Assembly (NCBI GenBank): GCA_038120295.1
Contig: JAYOLL010000004.1
Span: 1-64,000 of the forward strand
Reading direction: 5' to 3'
DNA length: 64,000 bases
From: JAYOEY01 sp038120295
GTDB taxonomy: Bacteria; Pseudomonadota; Alphaproteobacteria; MPNO01; UBA2964
Positions within the stretch are counted from its first letter, which is position 1. The number at the start of each line of letters is the position of its first letter. A program made the position numbers and the translations under genes. Under the pieces are notes generated by a model. That model saw only the letters and a list, made by a program, of their open reading frames with translations, searched no databases and was not told the origin of the DNA. Below are positions 58,882 to 64,000 of this stretch, piece by piece.

Positions 58882-61113
58882 ATGGCTCGCTTTAACGTAA
58901 AGAGTATCGGCTTTACTTTGCCGACAATGATTGTTGGCGCACCGCTTGTATCGTCTGTCATTGTTGGTGTTGCCAATTATATGAATGCGCGCTCGACCTT
59001 TTTGCTCAATGCACGTTCGGGGTTAGCGGCAGTTATTGAAAGCCGCGGGAGTGCACTTCAAAGATATCTGGCAAGCATCAAGCAAGACCTTGCCTTCCAA
59101 TCGACGAACCCTGCTGTTTTTAACGCCCTTGCCGCTTTCCGTGCCGGGTGGCAGCAGCTTCCAGGTGACAAGACGACGGTGCTTCAGAAGCTCTATATAA
59201 ACGACAATCCGCACCCTACCGGACAAAAAGAAAATCTCGATTTCGCCACAGACGGTTCGGCTTATTCGCGTGCCCATGCGGAATATCATCCGTTCTTCCG
59301 CAAGTTCCTGCGTGAGAGGGGATATTATGATGTGTTCCTGTTCGATACCGCTGGAAATCTGGTTTGCTCGGTATTCAAGGAAGCTGATTACGCGACAAAT
59401 CTTAATACGGGGAAATGGAAAGGCAGCGATCTGGGAAGATCATTTCGGGCGGCAATGTCATCAGGAAAGGCAGGACATATTTCCTTCTTCGATTTCCAAC
59501 CTTACGCGCCCAGTCACGATGCACCCGCGAGTTTTATTTCGACACCGCTGGTGGACGGCAATGGCCTGGTGAAGGGTGTGCTGGTCTTCCAAATGCCAAT
59601 CGACAACATGAACTCGGTTCTTCTGGAAAAGTCGGGGCTCGGCGAGACAGGCAAAACCTATATCGTCGGACAGGATTTTCTAATGCGCAGCAACGATCGT
59701 TTCGGGAAGGAATCGACTATTCTGAAAGAAAAGGTCGATAACCGGTTTGTAAGAGATGCGCTTGAGGGCAAGAGCGGTGTTGGCGAATTTTCTGCAGTAG
59801 ATGGCAGGGTCGTCGAATTCGCCTATGCGCCGTTTGAATTTGAGGGCGCGAAATGGGCAATCGCAGCAGAGAAAGATTATGCCGAAGTCACCGAACCGCT
59901 CCTCTCGATGCGGAATCAGGCTGTCCTGTTCGGTTTTGCGATATTCGTCGTCATTGGCGGTTTTGGCTGGTTCTTCGCAAGAGGGATTTCCAGCGCGTTG
60001 CTTCGCCTCAATGAAGCGACCAGGGAAATCGCGGACGGTAACATTGAGCGCGAGGTCCCCGCTGACGATCGGGCGGATGAAATCGGCGAAGTAGCCTGTT
60101 CGATTAGAGTATTTCGCGATTCCCTTGTCCGAATGCGCGAGTTGGAGGCACAGCAGCGCGAAACAGAAGAGAATGCCCGCAGGGAAAAGGCGCAGCAGGA
60201 AGAGCGTGCAGCCGAAGAACTCAGAAGGCAGAAGGAATTTCAGGAAGCAGGGGCGAAGCGCGAGCGGACAGAGGCTTTCGAGAAGATCGCAAGCGATTTC
60301 GAAGGCCAGGTCATGATGATGCTCGAAACTGTGGCTTCCGCTGCGAACGAAATGCGGGCGTCCGCAGAATCGATGAACAGGACCGCGGAGCATGCGAGCG
60401 GTCAGACCGCGACCGTGGCAGCCGCATCGGAGAAAGCTTCAACAAACCTCCAGACCGTCGCCAGCGCGGCGGAAGAACTGACGTCTTCCGTTCGCGAGAT
60501 CGGCCGCCAGGTAACCGAGACCAACCGGATTGCCGTGGAGGCCGTTGCCGACTCTGAAAACGCAAACGCAAAGGTTCAGGGGCTGGCCGAAGCGGCGCAG
60601 AAGATTGGCGATGTGGTCGAACTGATCAATGACATCGCCAGCCAGACCAATCTCCTTGCCCTGAACGCCACCATCGAGGCCGCACGGGCAGGAGAGTCCG
60701 GGAAAGGCTTCGCCGTCGTTGCTTCGGAGGTGAAATCGCTCGCGACACAGACGGCAAAGGCGACCGAGGAAATTGCCGTCCAGATCGAGGGTGTCCGGGA
60801 TGCCACCGGCGAGGCCGTTTCGGTTATCGGGAGCATTTCCGGGGTGATTGGCAGGATGAACGAGAATTCGGGTGCTATCGCCGCCGCAGTCGATCAACAA
60901 AGTGCTGCAACGCAGGAAATAGCCGCCAACGTCCAGCAGGCTGCCCAGGGTACGCAGGAAGTGAACGGCAATATCATCGACGTCAGCCGGCTGGTTTCCG
61001 AGACCGGGGAATCTGCCTCTCAGGTCCTCGGCGCTGCTAATGAGCTGGCGCAGCAGAGCGAGGGCATGCGGGCCAAACTGAACGAATTCCTGCAGCAGAT
61101 CAGGGCGGCCTGA
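58882..61113 (+). CDS. Methyl-accepting chemotaxis protein with periplasmic dCache-like sensor
   Basis: The 743-residue protein starts at 58882 (MARFNVKSIGFTLPTMIVGA) after GGAAGGAGA. A first membrane helix (about 10-32) is followed by a large periplasmic sensor (about 35-365) of the dCache type (SRGSALQRYLASIKQDLAFQ, YYDVFLFDTAGNLVCSVF, STPLVDGNGLVKGVLVFQMP, MRSNDRFGK). A second membrane helix (about 370-392), a HAMP domain, an acidic/basic coiled coil and the MCP signalling tip (LINDIASQTNLLALNATIEA) follow. It detects an extracellular small molecule. Its tip is almost identical to that of the PAS chemoreceptor 57 kb, so they share the kinase array. Confidence 0.88.
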   Translation: MARFNVKSIGFTLPTMIVGAPLVSSVIVGVANYMNARSTFLLNARSGLAAVIESRGSALQRYLASIKQDLAFQSTNPAVFNALAAFRAGWQQLPGDKTTVLQKLYINDNPHPTGQKENLDFATDGSAYSRAHAEYHPFFRKFLRERGYYDVFLFDTAGNLVCSVFKEADYATNLNTGKWKGSDLGRSFRAAMSSGKAGHISFFDFQPYAPSHDAPASFISTPLVDGNGLVKGVLVFQMPIDNMNSVLLEKSGLGETGKTYIVGQDFLMRSNDRFGKESTILKEKVDNRFVRDALEGKSGVGEFSAVDGRVVEFAYAPFEFEGAKWAIAAEKDYAEVTEPLLSMRNQAVLFGFAIFVVIGGFGWFFARGISSALLRLNEATREIADGNIEREVPADDRADEIGEVACSIRVFRDSLVRMRELEAQQRETEENARREKAQQEERAAEELRRQKEFQEAGAKRERTEAFEKIASDFEGQVMMMLETVASAANEMRASAESMNRTAEHASGQTATVAAASEKASTNLQTVASAAEELTSSVREIGRQVTETNRIAVEAVADSENANAKVQGLAEAAQKIGDVVELINDIASQTNLLALNATIEAARAGESGKGFAVVASEVKSLATQTAKATEEIAVQIEGVRDATGEAVSVIGSISGVIGRMNENSGAIAAAVDQQSAATQEIAANVQQAAQGTQEVNGNIIDVSRLVSETGESASQVLGAANELAQQSEGMRAKLNEFLQQIRAA

Positions 61114-61125
61114 TCCCGTATCGTT

Positions 61126-61809
61126 TCAGCAATCGTCTGCTGAAAAGGCCGGGATCGACCCCACGGGCACCTCGGCGAAAATACGGTTGAAGGCGCGCAC
61201 CGCTTCGGGCGCGCCTTCGCCGTATTCCCATACGCCCGCGGCGACCGAAATGAAATCGGCGCCGGCGCCGATCACCGGGCGACAATTTTCTACCGTGATC
61301 CCGCCGATAGCGACGCAGGGCGTCAGCATCGATTCCTGCCAGCGCGACAGGGTTTCCAGATCGGCGCGCGATTTCGGCGATTTGGTGGTCGAGCCGAAAA
61401 ACGCGCCGAACGCCACGTAATCGGCGCCCGCTTCCGCGCCTTCCATGGCGAGATGGATCGAGTTGTGACAGGTCACGCCGACGATTGAATCGTCGCCCAT
61501 CAGGCGGCGCGCTTCTTCGTAGGGCGTGTCGTCCTGCCCGACATGGACGCCGTCGCATCCAAGCTCCGCGGCAAGGTCCGGGCGGTCGTTAATGATGAAG
61601 GCGACGTCGCGCTCCTGCACGATGGACAACAGCACCTCGGCAGCGCGCCTGACCGTATCGTCGTCCTCCTTGAGCCGAAGCTGAAAACAGGCGACTTCGG
61701 CAGCATCCAGGGCCGCTGCAAGCGTGTCGGCGAACCCCGAAAGGGTCTCGCCGCCGATATCCGGCGGCGAGATCAGATAGAGCCGGCAGGGGTCAGGCGA
61801 AGGTTCCAA
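61126..61809 (-). CDS. thiE: Thiamine-phosphate synthase
   Basis: The 227-residue TIM-barrel protein has ThiE motifs: FQLRLKEDDDTVRRAAEVLL, FIINDRPDLAAELGCDGVHV then GQDD, GVTCHN, DYVAFGAFFGSTTKS and CVAIGGIT with VAAGVWEY near the phosphate site. It joins HMP-pyrophosphate and HET-phosphate to thiamine phosphate. Its ATG is 23 bases after the aldolase stop, so it is co-transcribed with fba, an alphaproteobacterial arrangement. A short second paralogue such as TenI cannot be excluded but the motifs fit ThiE. Confidence 0.87.
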   Translation of the reverse strand: MEPSPDPCRLYLISPPDIGGETLSGFADTLAAALDAAEVACFQLRLKEDDDTVRRAAEVLLSIVQERDVAFIINDRPDLAAELGCDGVHVGQDDTPYEEARRLMGDDSIVGVTCHNSIHLAMEGAEAGADYVAFGAFFGSTTKSPKSRADLETLSRWQESMLTPCVAIGGITVENCRPVIGAGADFISVAAGVWEYGEGAPEAVRAFNRIFAEVPVGSIPAFSADDC

Positions 61810-61832
61810 AGAAGCGCCTCCGCGGCTACGAA

Positions 61833-62753
61833 CTACATTTTCCCCTGATAGATCCTGATGATCGAATCCAGCATCGCCAGCGCCTCGTCGCGCGGCCGCT
61901 GGAAGGTGTTGCGGCCGATGATCGAGCCGTTGCCGCCTCCGTCGCGGATGGCGCGCACCTCGTTGAAGATGCCGTCGAGGTCCTTGGCCTCGCCGCCCGA
62001 GAACACCACGATACGGCGGCCGTTAAAGCAGCTCTGCGTAACGTGCGAGATCCGCGCCGCCAGGGTCGAGACGTCGATCTTGCGGTCCTTGTAGACCTTC
62101 TTCGCCGCGTCGAGGAACATCGCATCCGTCGGCGGCTTGACCTTGATGATGTGCGCGCCGAGCTGGCAGGCAAGATGGGCGGCGTAGGCGCAGACATCCA
62201 TCGCGGTTTCGCCCTCGCGCGATACCATGCCGCCGCGGGGATACGACCACATGACCACGGCGAGCCCGACCGACTTGGCTTCCTCGGCCAGTTCCCGGAT
62301 TTCCTCGATCTGTTCGTACTGGTCTTCGGAGCCGGGATAGATGGTGAAGCCGATCGCCGCGCAACCGAGCCGCAGCGCATCGCTTACCGTGGCGGTGACG
62401 GCCTGGTCCTTGTTGCTGCTGAGCGAGTTGGCGCCGTTGCATTTGAGGATGGTGGGAACCGCGCCGGCAAATGTGTCCGCACCCGCTTCGAGCTGGCCGA
62501 GCGGCGCTGCATAGGCGTTCAGCCCGGCGTCGATGGCGAGCTGATAATGATAGTGCGGATCGTAGGCATCCGGGTTGGGGGCGAAGCTGCGCGCCGGGCC
62601 GTGCTCTACGCCCTGATCGACCGGCAGGATCACCATCTTGCCGGTGCCGCCGAGCTTCCCGTGCATCAGGATCCGGCACAGATTTGCCTTGGTGCCGGGC
62701 GTGTCGGATTCATAGCCCGCGAGAATCTTCTTTACGCGCTGTGTGACTTTCAT
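61833..62753 (-). CDS. Class I fructose-bisphosphate aldolase (DhnA/FbaB type)
   Basis: The start at 62753 (MKVTQRVKKILAGYESDTPG) has AGGGGACG upstream. The 306-residue TIM barrel shows LPVDQGVEHGPARSFAPNPD, the segment IIKVKPPTDAMFLD with the Schiff-base lysine, and VVFSGGEAKD. It cleaves fructose 1,6-bisphosphate to triose phosphates without a metal. It is followed by thiE and preceded 106 bases upstream by a hypothetical gene on the same strand. Confidence 0.9.
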   Translation of the reverse strand: MKVTQRVKKILAGYESDTPGTKANLCRILMHGKLGGTGKMVILPVDQGVEHGPARSFAPNPDAYDPHYHYQLAIDAGLNAYAAPLGQLEAGADTFAGAVPTILKCNGANSLSSNKDQAVTATVSDALRLGCAAIGFTIYPGSEDQYEQIEEIRELAEEAKSVGLAVVMWSYPRGGMVSREGETAMDVCAYAAHLACQLGAHIIKVKPPTDAMFLDAAKKVYKDRKIDVSTLAARISHVTQSCFNGRRIVVFSGGEAKDLDGIFNEVRAIRDGGGNGSIIGRNTFQRPRDEALAMLDSIIRIYQGKM

Positions 62754-62858
62754 CGATTTCGTCCCCTGGTTTTCTCGTGTTTTCTGCACGTCGTGGCGGA
62801 GCCGTCGGGCGACCCTGCATTCGCGTTCGTTATACTTGAATCGCGCGCCGCCGAAAAG

Positions 62859-63302
62859 CTATCGGCGGCTCCTGCCTGTGAGCAAATCCGCCAGGGGAGT
62901 TTCAACGCCCGGCGGCCGGCGCGGGTCCAGGACACGCCTGGGTCGAGAGACGACAGTCGCTCCCGCCTGTTCCGCGATGGCCGCAACCTTTCGCCGCGCC
63001 GCGGGTTTGCCGCCCAGCGCCACAATCGTGACCCCCTGGCGCAATGCGGCGAGTGCTCGGCCGGGCTCATCGCCGCAATCCAGAACGGCGGTCACGGAAA
63101 CGTCGGGAAATTCGTCGCTGATTGCCCTGACGATTTCTTCGAACCAGATTGGGCCTATTGAGGATGCGGCCCCCGGGAAACTCCACAATTCCAGGTTCGT
63201 GCCGGTTGCGCGCGCTGCTTCGCACCAGTCTCTGGCGTCGGCGATTCCCCGAAAGAGCACCGCACGCGGCTTGTTCGCGGACGATTTTCCCTGACTGACC
63301 AT
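62859..63302 (-). CDS. Conserved hypothetical protein upstream of the aldolase gene
   Basis: I start at 63302 (MVSQGKSSANKPRAVLF); the frame is open to 63608 but that part overlaps the divergent DUF4164/zapA genes and reads as low-complexity Ser/Ala. The 147-residue protein has an alpha/beta pattern (AVLFRGIADARDWCEAARAT, LELWSFPGAAS, EFPDVSVTAVLDCGDEPGRA, GVTIVALGG) and a basic tail. I do not recognise it. It may be co-transcribed with the aldolase and thiE genes. Confidence 0.6.
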   Translation of the reverse strand: MVSQGKSSANKPRAVLFRGIADARDWCEAARATGTNLELWSFPGAASSIGPIWFEEIVRAISDEFPDVSVTAVLDCGDEPGRALAALRQGVTIVALGGKPAARRKVAAIAEQAGATVVSRPRRVLDPRRPPGVETPLADLLTGRSRR

Positions 63303-63420
63303 GGCGCCGAAGTGTGCCACGCAATGGAGCGAACCGCCAACGGCAGCGCCGCAGGCTTCCTGCGCCGTTTCCAACCCTGATGATTGACGCTTTGCGCGGG
63401 CGCGGCCTATGTTCCCCGCC

Positions 63421-63672
63421 ATGGAACAGCTGGAACACGCAGAACAGAGACTGGCGTCGGCGCTCGACAGGCTTGAGGCGGCGGCGGCGCGCGTGACCGG
63501 TTCGAAAGCCGTGGCCGCCGTGGATGGCGAGCTTGCCGCCTTGCGCGAACGGTGCGAATCTCTGGAAGCGCGCAATCGAGAGATTACGCAGCGACTGGAT
63601 ACGGCCATCGTTCGTCTTCAGCGCGTGCTTGACGCCGACGAGAAAGCGAAAGCCAGCAATGGCGCAGGTTGA
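63421..63672 (+). CDS. DUF4164 coiled-coil protein
   Basis: The 83-residue protein begins MEQLEHAEQRLASALDRLEA and is an almost continuous coiled coil (LAALRERCESLEARNREITQ, RLDTAIVRLQRVLD). This is the DUF4164 pattern, always next to zapA in Alphaproteobacteria; an association with the divisome is assumed. It overlaps the zapA start by 14 bases, so translation is coupled. Confidence 0.8.
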   Translation: MEQLEHAEQRLASALDRLEAAAARVTGSKAVAAVDGELAALRERCESLEARNREITQRLDTAIVRLQRVLDADEKAKASNGAG

Positions 63673-63967
63673 AATCCGCATTAACAGCCGGGCCTACCGG
63701 ATTTCCTGCGATGACGGTCAGGAAGAACATCTGACGCGGCTCGCTGCATTCGTCGACAAGCGGGTGCAGGAGCTGGTGGCATCGGTAGGACAGGTCGGCG
63801 AAGAACGGTTGCTGGTCATGGCGAGCCTGCTGATCGCCGACGAGCTGTCCGAGACCTTTGCGAGCATCGAAGCCGGTCAGGACGGGGGCGACGACGGATC
63901 GGTGAAAACCATCGAAGCCGCGGCGGAGCGAATCGAGCGAATCGCAGCAAAACTGACGGCCGCCTGA
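63659..63967 (+). CDS. zapA: Cell-division protein ZapA
   Basis: The 102-residue protein matches ZapA: QVEIRINSRAYRISCDDGQE, LTRLAAFVDKRVQELVASVG, ERLLVMASLLIADELSET and a C-terminal coiled coil. It bundles FtsZ filaments at the Z-ring. It is coupled to the DUF4164 gene upstream. Downstream in this class often lies the 6S RNA gene; only 33 bases remain here. Confidence 0.9.
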   Translation: MAQVEIRINSRAYRISCDDGQEEHLTRLAAFVDKRVQELVASVGQVGEERLLVMASLLIADELSETFASIEAGQDGGDDGSVKTIEAAAERIERIAAKLTAA

Positions 63968-63982
63968 AATATCTCACCGGAA

Positions 63983-64000
63983 TTCCCCTCGGTAGGGGAA
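63983..64000 (+). other. Perfect hairpin at the window end after zapA
   Basis: TTCCCCT, loop CGGT and AGGGGAA form a seven-pair stem beginning 15 bases after the zapA stop. It may be the terminator of zapA or the start of a structured RNA; the window ends within it, so nothing further can be said. Confidence 0.4.

Overview
The window looks like a chromosomal segment of a free-living, GC-rich alphaproteobacterium, probably of the Rhodospirillales type. The evidence is the set of lineage-typical small proteins (a TrcR/DUF1013 regulator, DUF1192, an RcdA-like DUF1465 protein, DUF4164 next to ZapA), the many solute-binding-protein transporters (TTT and TRAP) and the many TauD, CoA-transferase and hydantoinase-type catabolic genes. 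I see no rRNA, tRNA, CRISPR array or complete insertion sequence. The organism assignment is inference from gene content.

Layout. 0-3.5 kb is a decayed left edge: a response-regulator remnant with an internal stop that runs into foreign, IS-like sequence, an OmpA-type lipoprotein, and a FecR-domain N-terminus abutting an HlyD adaptor that has lost its start. 3.5-10.2 kb carries an intradiol (hydroxyquinol-like) dioxygenase with an OsmC protein, a SUMF1-fold secreted protein, two tandem MFS transporters and an orphan TTT-type binding protein with an extra C-terminal domain. 10.3-20.9 kb is a leftward catabolic cluster: DsbB-like mini-protein, TauD dioxygenase, N-acyl-D-amino-acid deacylase-like amidohydrolase, GMC oxidoreductase, bacterioferritin, hydantoinase/oxoprolinase subunits B and A, amidase. 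It diverges from an SDR-MDR-DUF1971 operon across a region with a perfect palindrome.

23.0-32.7 kb is a transport block read leftward: prpF, tctC, a fused tctA-tctB, a second prpF, a methyltransferase, then a TRAP set dctP-dctQ-dctM. In both transporters an intrinsic-terminator-like hairpin lies between the binding-protein gene and the permease genes. 32.8-38.5 kb is an oxalate module read rightward: GntR/FCD regulator (TTG start), oxalyl-CoA decarboxylase, formyl-CoA:oxalate CoA-transferase and a benzoate-CoA-ligase-like enzyme. A GntR-type operator candidate lies between prpF and gntR. 38.5-42.8 kb is mostly conserved alphaproteobacterial backbone (MBL hydrolase, TrcR, quinone oxidoreductase, DUF1192, a possible sRNA unit, RcdA-like protein, L31).

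43-52.5 kb holds an ABC exporter, a three-gene envelope system (periplasmic Pro-rich OmpA protein, MotA/ExbB-like channel, MotB-like coiled-coil OmpA protein), SuhB-like phosphatase, and EF-P with both enzymes of its beta-lysylation (EpmB, EpmA). 52.6-61.1 kb looks accessory: a binding-protein gene broken by one stop codon, three tandem TauD dioxygenases, and two chemoreceptors flanking a truncated hemoglobin whose best start is ATA. 61.1-64 kb returns to backbone: thiE, class I aldolase, a hypothetical gene, DUF4164 and zapA.

The least explained items are the MotA/MotB-like/OmpA trio (44.8-48.6 kb), the ATA-initiated globin and the terminator in the chemoreceptor leader (58.3-58.9 kb), the half-DsbB protein (10.3 kb), the extra domain on the orphan TTT binding protein (8.9 kb), and the coupling of two PrpF isomerases to a TctAB fusion next to oxalate genes.
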